DNA of 40,239 nt. Origin: Candidatus Methylomirabilota bacterium. Lineage in GTDB: Bacteria > Methylomirabilota > Methylomirabilia > Rokubacteriales > CSP1-6. The notes beneath the pieces are model-generated. The model was not told the DNA's origin, searched no databases, and saw only the letters and a list, made by a program, of their open reading frames with translations. The stretch is taken from contig DATFVL010000030.1 in assembly GCA_035260325.1 (NCBI GenBank), positions 1-40,239 of the forward strand. The letters run 5' to 3'. Within the stretch, counting starts at the first letter, position 1, and every line of letters starts with the position of its first letter. Both the position numbers and the translations under genes were made by a program. Shown piece by piece: positions 24,376 to 31,823 of the stretch.

Positions 24376-25103
24376 CCGCGTACGAGCAGCACCGCGCCCG
24401 AGACGAAGATCAGCGCGAAGACGACCCGCCGGAAGCCCACCGGATCGATCCGGTCGAAGAGCGCCATCCCCGCCCCCACGCCGACGAGGGCCGGCACCGC
24501 GTAGACGGCCGCGAGGCGCCAGACCTCGCGCGTGAGAAGTCCCGCCCACCAGTAGCCGGCGAGGATCACCGCCTGATTCACGACGAAGAAGGCCTGGAGG
24601 TTCGCCTTGATCGCCCGCGGGCTCCAGCCCTGCGTCGTCGCGTAGAGGACGACGGGCGGGCCCGGCGTGCCGACCGCGCCGCCGATCACCCCGGCGAGGA
24701 TGCCGGCGCCGAGCCCCCAGCGGCGGCCCTCGAGCCTCTCCGGGAAGAGGCCGCGCCACTCGAGGAGGACGGCGACCACGAGCATCCCGCCGATCAGCCG
24801 GTTGAGCACGCCGCCGGACACGCTCGCGAGCACCCAGACGCCGAGCGGCGTGCCCGCGACCGTGCCGAGCACGAGGTCGCCGACGCGCACGGCCGTGAAG
24901 TCGCGGCGCACCGGGACGAAGATCGCGAGCGCGAAGACGGCTGCGTAGAGGGTCATGAGGACGATGGCGTCCACGGGCGACATGACGTAGGGGAGGAACG
25001 CGAGGGAGACGAGCGCGATCCCGAAGCCGGCGAGCCCCATGACGAAGCTCGCGCCGGTGACGATCAGGGCGCCCAGCGCCCAGGTCACGCCCGCAGTCGG
25101 CAC
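24372..25103 (-). CDS. TauE/SafE-family membrane transporter
   Basis: A 243-residue polytopic inner-membrane protein with about seven or eight hydrophobic segments. It begins ALGALIVTGASFVMGLAGFG and repeats the motif in the second half with GLGAGILAGVIGGAVGTPGP and PVVLYA, the two-repeat signature of TauE/SafE proteins. Members are proposed exporters of sulfite, sulfoacetate or other organic anions. GTG 25103 lies three bases after the alcohol dehydrogenase stop; the two are probably co-transcribed. Confidence 0.88.
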   Translation of the reverse strand: MPTAGVTWALGALIVTGASFVMGLAGFGIALVSLAFLPYVMSPVDAIVLMTLYAAVFALAIFVPVRRDFTAVRVGDLVLGTVAGTPLGVWVLASVSGGVLNRLIGGMLVVAVLLEWRGLFPERLEGRRWGLGAGILAGVIGGAVGTPGPPVVLYATTQGWSPRAIKANLQAFFVVNQAVILAGYWWAGLLTREVWRLAAVYAVPALVGVGAGMALFDRIDPVGFRRVVFALIFVSGAVLLVRG

Positions 25104-25106
25104 GGC

Positions 25107-26120
25107 TCAGGCGGTGAGGTCGACGAGCACCTTCATCACGGGTCCGCCCGCGAGCGCCTGCTCCATCCCGCGCTGCAGGTCCTCGAGGCGGATCTTCGTG
25201 CTCACGAGCGGGGCGACGGCGACCGCGCCCGAGGCGGCGAGGCGGATCGCCTCCTCCCAGTCCGCACGGGCGTAGAGCCGGCTGCCGTGCATGTGGAGCT
25301 CGCGCGCGAACATCTGGTAGAGGTTCACGGGGATCGGCTCGGCGTGGATCGCGACGATGCTGACCGTGCCCCAGACCCGCACGACGTCGGTGACGAGGCG
25401 CGCGGCGGCCGGGTTGCCCGTGACCTCGAACGCCACGTCCACGCCGACCCCGCCGGTCCAGTCGCGCGTGAAGCGCAGGACGTCGATGTCGGGGCCGACC
25501 GTCTCGAGGCCGTACGCCTCGAGGATGTCGATCCTGAACGGGTTCACCTCCGCCACGGCGACCCGCGCGCCGCGCCGGCGGGCCACGAGGGCGATGAGCG
25601 CGCCGATCGGCCCGCCGCCGAAGACGAGGACGCTGTCGCCCGGCTTGACCTGGGCGCGCGCCACATCGTGGCACGCGACCGCGAGCGGCTCGATCATCGC
25701 CGCGTGGTCGTCGGCGAGCGTCGCCGGCACCTTCAGCAGCCGCGCGGCCGGGGCGGTGCAGTACTCGCGCATGCCGCCCGGCAGCTCCACGCCGATGATC
25801 TTGAGCGCGTAGCAGAGATAGGTCGCGCCCATCCGGCAGGCGCGGCACGTCCCGCAGAACGCGAGCGGCTCGAAGACGACCCGGTCGCCGGCCGCGAAGC
25901 CGCTCGCCGCGGGCGCCGCGACGACCTCGGCGAAGGTCTCGTGGCCGATGACACCGCCCTTCGGCACGCGGTGGTCGAGGTGGCCCTGGAAGATGTGGAG
26001 GTCGGTGCCGCAGATGCCGACGCGCCGCACCTTCAGGAGCGCCTCGTCCGGCCCGGGCCTGGGCTCCGGCACCTCGCCGGTCGTGAACGTCCGCGACCCC
26101 TGATAGAAGGCGGCGCGCAC
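25107..26120 (-). CDS. zinc-dependent alcohol/polyol dehydrogenase (MDR family)
   Basis: NAD(P)-dependent medium-chain dehydrogenase of 337 residues. Catalytic zinc ligands are Cys37 (GICGTD), His60 and Glu61 (GHE); the structural zinc site is complete at Cys89, 92, 95 and 103. The Rossmann motif is VFGGGPIGALIAL, and the acidic residue after the second strand (AEVNPFR) points to NAD. The closest groups are sorbitol and threonine dehydrogenase-like enzymes. Start GTG 26120. It is followed at once by the TauE-type exporter, which might export its product or a related acid. Confidence 0.9.
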   Translation of the reverse strand: MRAAFYQGSRTFTTGEVPEPRPGPDEALLKVRRVGICGTDLHIFQGHLDHRVPKGGVIGHETFAEVVAAPAASGFAAGDRVVFEPLAFCGTCRACRMGATYLCYALKIIGVELPGGMREYCTAPAARLLKVPATLADDHAAMIEPLAVACHDVARAQVKPGDSVLVFGGGPIGALIALVARRRGARVAVAEVNPFRIDILEAYGLETVGPDIDVLRFTRDWTGGVGVDVAFEVTGNPAAARLVTDVVRVWGTVSIVAIHAEPIPVNLYQMFARELHMHGSRLYARADWEEAIRLAASGAVAVAPLVSTKIRLEDLQRGMEQALAGGPVMKVLVDLTA

Positions 26121-26123
26121 CTG

Positions 26124-26396
26124 CTAGTCGACCTTCGCGTAGTCCTTCGAGGTCATGCAGCGGTCGAAGGCGCTCGCCTGGCGGACCTCCTGCACCGCGA
26201 GCCGCAACACGTCCAGGAGGCCGCCCAACACGAGGTCGAGCCCGGGCCCGATCCGGAACGCGTCGTGAGCGCACGCGTACTCGTCCGCCGTCACCTGCGG
26301 CGCGAACGTGTCGCGCTTCTTCCAGCTTGCCGCGCCGAGGTCGAGCGTGCACCCCGCGAGGAGGACCGCGACGATCAGCACGAGGAGGATTTTCAT
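26124..26396 (-). CDS. small lipoprotein
   Basis: A 90-residue predicted lipoprotein. MKILLVLIVAVLLAGC is a complete signal with lipobox LAGC (Cys16 lipidated). The mature part contains two further Cys (in EYACAHD and DRCMTS), spaced to form a disulfide, and no recognised domain. It has its own -10 box and a leader of about seven bases. It lies three bases upstream of the alcohol dehydrogenase gene and may share its transcript. Confidence 0.75.
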   Translation of the reverse strand: MKILLVLIVAVLLAGCTLDLGAASWKKRDTFAPQVTADEYACAHDAFRIGPGLDLVLGGLLDVLRLAVQEVRQASAFDRCMTSKDYAKVD

Positions 26397-26403
26397 GGCG
26401 GGT

Positions 26404-26409
26404 ATTCTA
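26404..26409 (-). promoter_or_regulatory. -10 element of the lipoprotein gene
   Basis: TAGAAT on the minus strand, then ACCCGCC, then ATG 26396. Transcription would start at or next to the ATG, a leaderless arrangement. The box lies just after the stop of the upstream luciferase-like gene. Confidence 0.5.
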
Positions 26410-26414
26410 GCGCG

Positions 26415-27389
26415 CTAACGGAGCGCGTCGAGGGCGAAGTCGAGCTGCCCGGGCTCGAGGTTCGGCGGCAGGAGGAGGATCGGGAGGGACGCGCCGGCCG
26501 CGTGCCAGCGCGCGAGCCGCGCGCGCGCCTCCGCGGGCGTCCCGTACACCGTGAGCTCCTCCAGCAGCACCTCGGCCTCCGGCGGGACCACCGCCGAGCC
26601 CCGGGTCGGGTTCGCGGCCTGGACCGCGGCGACCTCCTTCGCGAAGCCGAGCCGCGCGATCGTCCCGGGATAGAAGGGGCCCATCGAGGTCAGGTAGAAG
26701 ACGAGAAACCACGCGGCCCCCTTGCGCGCTTCGCCGGCGTCGGGGGCGACGACGGTCGGGACCGACGGCGCGATCCGCGGCAGGTCCGCGCGCCCGGCGC
26801 GGGCCGCGCCCTCCTTCAGGAGCGCCGCGCCGTCGCCCAGCCGCGAGCGCGGGTAGAGGAACGGGACCCAGCCGTCGGCGACCTCGCCCGCGAGCCGCAC
26901 CGTCGCGTCGGCGAGCCCGGCGAGGTAGATCGGCACCTCGGGTGCCGGCGGGAGATTCAGCCTGAGCGGGCGCGCGTCCTTCGCCGTCTCGAGCGGGACC
27001 CGCTCGCCCCGCAGGAGCGCCTTCACCTGCGTGACGACGCTCCGCATCTTCCGCACCGGCGGCGTGAAGGGCACGTCGTGGAGCCCCTCGGTGAGCTGCT
27101 TCGTCGAGGCGCCGAGGCCGAGGGTGAAGCGGCCCCGCGACACGTCGTGGAGCGTCGCCGCCGCCATCGCGATCTGCCCCGGGCTCCGGCTCCAGATGGA
27201 GAGGACGCCCGTGCCGAGGCCGACGCGCTCCGTGCGCACCGCGGCCTCGGCGAGCAGCACCGTGGTGTCGTGCGCCCAGGTCTCGGGGAGGAAGAAGCCG
27301 TCGTAGCCGCGCCGGTCGGCGCCGACGGCGAGGTGCAGGAGCGTCTCGCGGCGGTTCTCCAGCGGCATGAGCGAGACCGCGACGCTCAC
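26415..27389 (-). CDS. LLM-class (F420- or FMN-dependent) oxidoreductase
   Basis: A 324-residue luciferase-like TIM-barrel protein, distinct from the one at 7039. Features are RRGYDGFFLPETWAHDTTVL, RTERVGLGTGVLSIWSRSPG and RGRFTLGLGASTKQLTEGLH, the usual phosphate-binding and substrate-side loops; this pattern is more like F420-dependent methylene-tetrahydromethanopterin-reductase-type proteins. GTG 27389 overlaps the stop of the UroD-family gene by four bases (GTGA), so the two proteins are made together. Confidence 0.88.
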   Translation of the reverse strand: MSVAVSLMPLENRRETLLHLAVGADRRGYDGFFLPETWAHDTTVLLAEAAVRTERVGLGTGVLSIWSRSPGQIAMAAATLHDVSRGRFTLGLGASTKQLTEGLHDVPFTPPVRKMRSVVTQVKALLRGERVPLETAKDARPLRLNLPPAPEVPIYLAGLADATVRLAGEVADGWVPFLYPRSRLGDGAALLKEGAARAGRADLPRIAPSVPTVVAPDAGEARKGAAWFLVFYLTSMGPFYPGTIARLGFAKEVAAVQAANPTRGSAVVPPEAEVLLEELTVYGTPAEARARLARWHAAGASLPILLLPPNLEPGQLDFALDALR

Positions 27390-28471
27390 GACCCGAGGAT
27401 CCGCTCCCAGCGCCCGTACTCGCGCGCCGCGTCCATGAACCACTTCACGCAGTCGGGGTTGGCGCGCGGCGGGAGCTCGCAGGAGGTGGAGAGGACGAAG
27501 CGCGAGCGGCGGCCGACCGTGTCGATGCAGCGGCGCACCTCCGCCTCGATCTCGGCCCGCGTCGCCCGCTCGAAGATCGTCACGTCCACGTTGCCGACGG
27601 CGACGACGCCCCGCTGGTTGCCGAGCGTCACGAGCTTGTCGAGCTGGTCCACCCGGAGCCTGGGGTCGGCCTGCTGGTCGAGGTCGATCGTGATCGCCAC
27701 GAAGCCCACGTCCACGAGGTCCTCGTGGATCTGGTGGGTCGTGCCGCAGATGTGGATCGTCGTGCCGACCTTCTTCGCCTTGAAGTACTCCACCAGCTCC
27801 TTGTGGTAGGGCTTGATGAACTCGCGGTACGTGTCAGGACCGACGAGGGAGCACGAGGCCGTCGGGTCGGTGTAGCTGAGACCGATCCGCGTCGTGAGCA
27901 CCGCGTCGCCCCAGCGCTTGGCGTACTCGGTCGAGAAGCGCATGAGCTCGTGGACGAACGCCGGGTCGTCGATCGTATCGAGGCACATGATCTCGGGGTT
28001 CCGCAGCAGCATCGCGATCGTCCAGGGGCCGACGAGCACGGCGCCGAGCGGGCTCGGGAGCTTCGCCGCCGAGAGCGCCTCGCACTGCTCGAGGAACGCC
28101 GGCAGCCGGCCGTCCTTCCGCGGGTCGGGGATCTCGAGCCGGGCGAGCCGGCCCTTGTCGTCCTGGAGCACGTGCCGGTCGATCGAGGGGACGACGTAGT
28201 CGGAGTACTTCACGCGGCAGCCGAGCGCCTCGGCCTCCTTGGCGAGGTCGTTGAAGGCGATCATGATGTCGGGCTCGTAGCGCTCGTAGTAGTCGAGCAT
28301 CGCCTTCGCGGCCTTCTTCGGATTCGTGCAGTACTCCTCGATCGAGAGACCGTCGAGGCAGCCGGCGAACGAGCCCGCGATCGGGTAGGCGGGCACGCGA
28401 TCGGCATAGCCGCCCTTGTACGCCGCGCCGACACGCTCGCGGGGCGTGTAGGTCTTCGCTTCCGGGTCCAT
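27386..28471 (-). CDS. uroporphyrinogen decarboxylase-family protein (methyltransferase-like)
   Basis: A 361-residue TIM-barrel protein of the UroD/MtaA family. It lacks the heme-pathway UroD N-terminal signature and instead has the zinc-ligand pattern of corrinoid methyltransferases: His and Cys in TTIHICGTTHQI, and a later Cys in LSTSCELPP. Characterised relatives (MtaA, CmuA) transfer methyl groups to or from corrinoids; that activity here is inference, and no corrinoid protein gene is adjacent. Start ATG 28471 has a perfect AAGGAGGT. Partnered with the LLM oxidoreductase. Confidence 0.85.
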   Translation of the reverse strand: MDPEAKTYTPRERVGAAYKGGYADRVPAYPIAGSFAGCLDGLSIEEYCTNPKKAAKAMLDYYERYEPDIMIAFNDLAKEAEALGCRVKYSDYVVPSIDRHVLQDDKGRLARLEIPDPRKDGRLPAFLEQCEALSAAKLPSPLGAVLVGPWTIAMLLRNPEIMCLDTIDDPAFVHELMRFSTEYAKRWGDAVLTTRIGLSYTDPTASCSLVGPDTYREFIKPYHKELVEYFKAKKVGTTIHICGTTHQIHEDLVDVGFVAITIDLDQQADPRLRVDQLDKLVTLGNQRGVVAVGNVDVTIFERATRAEIEAEVRRCIDTVGRRSRFVLSTSCELPPRANPDCVKWFMDAAREYGRWERILGS

Positions 28472-28505
28472 CGTGCGACCTCCTTGCATGCCGCCGAGTC
28501 TTGCG

Positions 28506-28512
28506 TATCTTA
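28506..28512. promoter_or_regulatory. bidirectional -10 region
   Basis: TATCTTA gives TATCTT on the plus strand (28506-28511, dienelactone hydrolase) and TAAGAT on the minus strand (28512 to 28507, UroD-family gene). Each side then has a strong ribosome-binding site. Confidence 0.5.
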
Positions 28513-28553
28513 GCTCCACGCGTCCCCGAACGACACCCGAGAGGAGGCCCCCC

Positions 28554-29225
28554 ATGGGCACCATGGTCACGCTCACCGCCGAGGACGGATTCCAGCTCGC
28601 CGCCTACCGCGCCAACCCCCGGGGCAAGCCCCGCGGGGGCCTCGTCGTCATCCAGGAGATCTTCGGCGTCAACACCCACATCAAGAGGGTCACGGACGGC
28701 TTCGCCGCGGACGGCTACGTGGCGCTGGCGCCGGCCATCTTCGACCGGGCCGAGCCCGGCTTCTCGGTCGGCTACAAGACCGAGGACATCGAGCTCGGGC
28801 GGGCCGTACGCGCGAAGATCCCGATCGACGACTGCGTCAAGGACGTGCGCGCCGCGGTGAAGGCGCTTCGCGCCGAAGGCCTCACGGTCGGCGTCGTGGG
28901 CTACTGCTTCGGGGGCACGCTCGCGTGGCTCGCCGCCACGCGGATCGACGGCGTCGCCTGCGCGATCGGTTACTACGGCGGCGGCATCGCCGACACCGCG
29001 CAGGAGCGGCCGAAGTGCCCGGTCCTCCTCCACTTCGGCGAGACCGATCAGTCCATCCCGACGGAGCACCATCAGCGGATCCGGGCGGCCCATCCGACGG
29101 TCCCGATGCACATCTACCCGGCGGGCCACGGGTTCAACTGCGACGAGCGCGGGAGCTACCACGAGCCGAGCGCGACGCTCGCGCGGAGCCGCACGCTCGA
29201 CGTCCTGCAGCGGCACGTCGGCTGA
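28554..29225 (+). CDS. dienelactone hydrolase family protein
   Basis: A 223-residue alpha/beta hydrolase with a Cys nucleophile. The triad is Cys118 (VGYCFGG), Asp165 (GETDQSIP) and His192 (PAGHGFNCDERG), with the Glu35 of QEIFGVN that supports the Cys in true dienelactone hydrolases. The reaction in characterised members is opening of dienelactones in chloroaromatic and aromatic breakdown, though many members act on other esters. ATG 28554 follows GAGAGGAGG. A short gap leads to mscL. Confidence 0.92.
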   Translation: MGTMVTLTAEDGFQLAAYRANPRGKPRGGLVVIQEIFGVNTHIKRVTDGFAADGYVALAPAIFDRAEPGFSVGYKTEDIELGRAVRAKIPIDDCVKDVRAAVKALRAEGLTVGVVGYCFGGTLAWLAATRIDGVACAIGYYGGGIADTAQERPKCPVLLHFGETDQSIPTEHHQRIRAAHPTVPMHIYPAGHGFNCDERGSYHEPSATLARSRTLDVLQRHVG

Positions 29226-29236
29226 GAGACGGCGAC

Positions 29237-29665
29237 ATGCCGAACGAGTTCAAGACCTTCATCCTGCGCGGCAACGTCGTCGACCTCGCCGTCGGCGTCG
29301 TGATCGGCGCGAGCTTCGGCGCCATCGTGACGTCGCTCGTCAACGATCTGCTCATGCCCCCGATCGGGCTCCTGCTCGGCCGGGTGGACTTCTCCAGCCT
29401 GTTCGTGACCCTGGGCCGCCAGTCGTTCCCCTCGCTCGCCGCGGCCAAGGCCGCGGGCGCGCCGACCCTCAACTACGGCCTCTTCCTCAACGCGGTCATC
29501 AACTTCCTGATCGTCGCGGGCGCGGTCTTCCTGGTGGTCAAGCAGGTCAACCACCTGTTCCCGAAGCCGGTGACGACGACGAAGGAGTGCCGCCACTGCG
29601 CCATGACCATTCCGCTGAAGGCGCGGCGGTGCCCGCACTGCACGGGTGAGCTCGCGGCCGCGTAG
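29237..29665 (+). CDS. mscL: large-conductance mechanosensitive channel with C-terminal zinc ribbon
   Basis: Homopentameric channel that opens under membrane tension during osmotic downshock. The 142-residue protein has the MscL start EFKTFILRGNVVDLAVGVVI, TM1 (about 15-40), a periplasmic loop and TM2 (about 80-102, LFLNAVINFLIVAGAVFLVV). In place of the usual C-terminal helical bundle it ends with a zinc-ribbon-like module using Cys118, 121, 132 and 135 (ECRHC ... RCPHC). ATG 29237 lies 11 bases after the dienelactone hydrolase stop. Confidence 0.93.
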   Translation: MPNEFKTFILRGNVVDLAVGVVIGASFGAIVTSLVNDLLMPPIGLLLGRVDFSSLFVTLGRQSFPSLAAAKAAGAPTLNYGLFLNAVINFLIVAGAVFLVVKQVNHLFPKPVTTTKECRHCAMTIPLKARRCPHCTGELAAA

Positions 29666-29677
29666 GCGTCGGATGTC

Positions 29678-29703
29678 GGGCGCCGGGCGGCGGCCCGGCG
29701 CCC
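29678..29703 (+). terminator. strong hairpin after mscL
   Basis: GGGCGCCGGGC and GCCCGGCGCCC form a perfect 11-bp stem with a GGCG loop. A second hairpin follows at 29711-29725 (GCCCGA, loop CGG, TCGGGC), trailed by GTTCT. The pair probably ends the mscL transcript. Confidence 0.55.
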
Positions 29704-29789
29704 CGTATCTGCCCGACGGTCGGGCGTTCTGCCGCCGTGCCGGGGGCGGGTGGCGCCGGTAAATCACTGATTTCGCTCGAGCGTAAGTC

Positions 29790-29805
29790 TGGCATCCCTC
29801 CTGCC
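29790..29805 (+). promoter_or_regulatory. sigma-54-type -24/-12 promoter
   Basis: TGGCATCCCTCCTGCC has GG at -25/-24 (29791-29792) and GC at -13/-12 (29803-29804), the exact spacing of RpoN promoters, with five of five matches in TGGCA and TGC in the second half. The predicted transcription start near 29816 leaves a 17-base leader containing AGGAGGG and then ATG 29833. An AT-rich stretch lies upstream (29760-29789). No RpoN activator gene is in the window. Confidence 0.55.
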
Positions 29806-29832
29806 ATCCGTTGCGCGCAGGAGGGCAAAGCG

Positions 29833-30003
29833 ATGTGGACCGAGCTCGCGACCATCGTGTTCGTGCTGGGGCTCCCGATCCTGCTCCTGACCGAAGAGAT
29901 CGCCCGCCTCCTGCCGGTCCGGGCCAAGGTGGAGCGGAGGCTCCCGAGCCGTCGGCCAGCGCGCGCGACGGCGTCGAACCGTCGGGCCGAGCGCGCCGCC
30001 TGA
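29833..30003 (+). CDS. 56-residue single-pass membrane peptide
   Basis: Begins WTELATIVFVLGLPILLLTE, one clear transmembrane helix, followed by a highly basic Arg-rich tail that would stay in the cytoplasm. ATG 29833 has AGGAGGG seven bases upstream and a sigma-54-like promoter before it. No family is recognised. The strong promoter and ribosome-binding signals argue that it is a real gene despite its size. Confidence 0.6.
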   Translation: MWTELATIVFVLGLPILLLTEEIARLLPVRAKVERRLPSRRPARATASNRRAERAA

Positions 30004-30028
30004 CGCCACGGGCGGGCCACGCGTATGA

Positions 30029-30047
30029 GCCCCGCCTGGGGCATAAT
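30029..30047 (+). promoter_or_regulatory. hairpin and -10 element before the duplicated-domain gene
   Basis: A 5-bp hairpin (GCCCC, loop GCCT, GGGGC) at 30029-30042 abuts CATAAT (30042-30047). Transcription would begin near 30054, which excludes ATG 30046 as the start codon. Confidence 0.35.
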
Positions 30048-30084
30048 GGCCGCGCCCTCCGGTGAAAGGAGCGCGGTCCTGCAC

Positions 30085-30918
30085 GTGACCTACGAGGACG
30101 GCGACGGCCGCGTCGTCGTTCTGGACTCCCTCACCCATGTGGACGCGCGCGTCACCCCGCGCGACGTCGTCGTCGCCGGCTCGTTCGCCGGCGCGCCCGC
30201 CTTCGGCTGGGCACTCGAGCGCGGCGTGCGCGGTCTCGTCGCCCACGAGGCGGGCGTCGGCCGCGACGGCGCCGGCATCTCGGGGCTCCTGCTCGCCGAT
30301 CGCCTCGGGATCCCGGCGGCGGCCGTCGCCGCGCAGTCGGCGCGGCTCGGCGACGGCAAGAACGTTCACGACGACGGTGTGGTGACCTATCTGAACCAGG
30401 CGGCGCGTGCGCTCGGCGTGAACGCGGGCGACGCCGCGTGGCGCGCGGCGCGCGCGATGCTGAAGGCGCCGCCGGGCGTCGCCTCCACCCAGACGCTCGT
30501 GGACCGGCAGCCCCGCGTCGTCATCGAGTCGCCGACGGGCCGGGTCGTGCTGCTCGCCTCGATGGGCTTCGCCACGCTCGAGCACCGACACGACGTCCTC
30601 TGCGCCGGCTCCCACGCCGGCCGCGTGAACGTGCAGCACCTGCTCCACGTCCGGCCGCGCGGCGCCGTCTTCAACGACGGCGGCCTCGCGCGCGACCGCT
30701 CGGGCGTCGGCGGCCTGCCCCTGCTGGACGCGGTGGGCGTCGCCGCCGCGGCGGTCAGCTCGGTGAGCGCGCGCATCGGCGATCCCGCGAGCACGTGGGA
30801 GGACGGCGTCATCTCGTTCGTCAACGCCACCGCGCGGCGCCTGGGCGTGGGGCCCGGCCAGCGCGCCAGCGCGGCCGCGCTGCTGATCCTCGAGCGCGCC
30901 GGCGCCCGGAGGGGGTAA
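30085..30918 (+). CDS. unknown protein made of two homologous domains
   Basis: A 277-residue soluble protein (from GTG 30085) built from a tandem repeat. Residues about 9-125 and 152-268 align; over a 52-residue core (61-112 against 204-255) I count 25 identities without gaps, including SAR-x-GD, EDG/DDG, N-x-x-AR-x-LGV and an AAAV strand. Gly/Ala-rich strand-helix alternation suggests an alpha/beta fold. I do not recognise a family. The start could instead be CTG 30079, which is better spaced from GAAAGGAG at 30064-30071; ATG 30046 overlaps the -10 box. It is followed 25 bases later by an alpha/beta hydrolase. Confidence 0.7.
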   Translation: MTYEDGDGRVVVLDSLTHVDARVTPRDVVVAGSFAGAPAFGWALERGVRGLVAHEAGVGRDGAGISGLLLADRLGIPAAAVAAQSARLGDGKNVHDDGVVTYLNQAARALGVNAGDAAWRAARAMLKAPPGVASTQTLVDRQPRVVIESPTGRVVLLASMGFATLEHRHDVLCAGSHAGRVNVQHLLHVRPRGAVFNDGGLARDRSGVGGLPLLDAVGVAAAAVSSVSARIGDPASTWEDGVISFVNATARRLGVGPGQRASAAALLILERAGARRG

Positions 30919-30943
30919 GCTTCCGGGCGGAGGTGCGTGAGCG

Positions 30944-31822
30944 ATGCCCAAGGCCGGCGTCGGCGGCGTGAGCCTCTATTACGAGGAAGTCGGGCAGGGG
31001 ACGCCCCTCGTCTTCGTCCACGAGTTCGCGGGCGACTGCTGGAGCTGGCGACCCCAGGTCCAGTTCTTCTCGCGCCGCTACCGCACGATCGCCTTCAACG
31101 CGCGCGGCTATCCGCCCTCCGACGTGCCGCTCGACGTGAAGGCCTACTCGCAGCAGCAGGCCGCCGACGACATCAAGGGCGTCCTCGATCACCTGGGGAT
31201 CCGGCAGGCCCACGTGTGCGGCCTCTCGATGGGCGGCTACGCGACGCTCCACTTCGGCCTCTCCTACCCCGAGCGCGCGCTCTCGCTCGTCGTCGCCGGC
31301 GCCGGCTACGGGAGCGACGCCCACGTCAAGCACCAGGCCGACCTCGACGTGGTCGTGCGCCGGCTCGAGACGGAGGGCATGGAGCGCGTCGCCGACTTCT
31401 ACGGCCGCGGCCCCACGCGCGTGCAGTTCATCGAGAAGGACCCCGTGGGCTGGCAGGAGTTCCGCGACCGCCTCGCGGCGGGCTCGGCGCCGGGCCACGC
31501 CCTCACGCTCCGCGGCGTGCAGATGCTGCGCCCGTCCATCTTCGACCTCGGCGACCGGATGGCGAAGCTCCCCGTGCCGACGCTCGTCATGACGGGCGAC
31601 GAGGACGAGCCCTGCCTCGAGCCCGGGATCTACATGAAGCGGAAGATCATGACGTCGGGCCTCGTCGTGTTCCCGAAGTCCGGCCACGCGATCAACCTGG
31701 AGGAGCCCGACCTCTTCAACCGCCTCGTGCTCGACTTCCTCACGGCGGTGGAGGCGGGGCGCTGGCCGCGGCGGCGCGCGGACTCGATGACGGGCTCGGC
31801 GATCCTGCCGAAGACGACCTAG
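30944..31822 (+). CDS. alpha/beta hydrolase
   Basis: A 292-residue alpha/beta-fold hydrolase with Ser95 in the nucleophile elbow CGLSMGGYA, an acid in TGDEDEPCLEP and the catalytic His in KSGHAINLEEPDLFN. The usual HG oxyanion motif reads HEFAG. This pattern fits 3-oxoadipate enol-lactonase/esterase-like proteins; the substrate is unknown. ATG 30944 has GGAGG ten bases upstream. Probably co-transcribed with the duplicated-domain protein. It converges on the methyltransferase gene with a single base between stops. Confidence 0.88.
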   Translation: MPKAGVGGVSLYYEEVGQGTPLVFVHEFAGDCWSWRPQVQFFSRRYRTIAFNARGYPPSDVPLDVKAYSQQQAADDIKGVLDHLGIRQAHVCGLSMGGYATLHFGLSYPERALSLVVAGAGYGSDAHVKHQADLDVVVRRLETEGMERVADFYGRGPTRVQFIEKDPVGWQEFRDRLAAGSAPGHALTLRGVQMLRPSIFDLGDRMAKLPVPTLVMTGDEDEPCLEPGIYMKRKIMTSGLVVFPKSGHAINLEEPDLFNRLVLDFLTAVEAGRWPRRRADSMTGSAILPKTT

Positions 31823-31823
31823 C

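Noticed and set aside
24258-27809. A plus-strand open frame of more than 1,100 codons opposite tauE, the dehydrogenase and the LLM gene
   Set aside because: It is rich in Arg, Asp, Glu and His with no domain; all genes below it on the other strand have clear motifs. Long antisense frames are expected at this G+C.
30085-30918. Assignment of the duplicated-domain protein to DUF1028
   Set aside because: The Gly-rich look is similar, but the internal repeat and the absence of the DUF1028 N-terminal motif do not fit.
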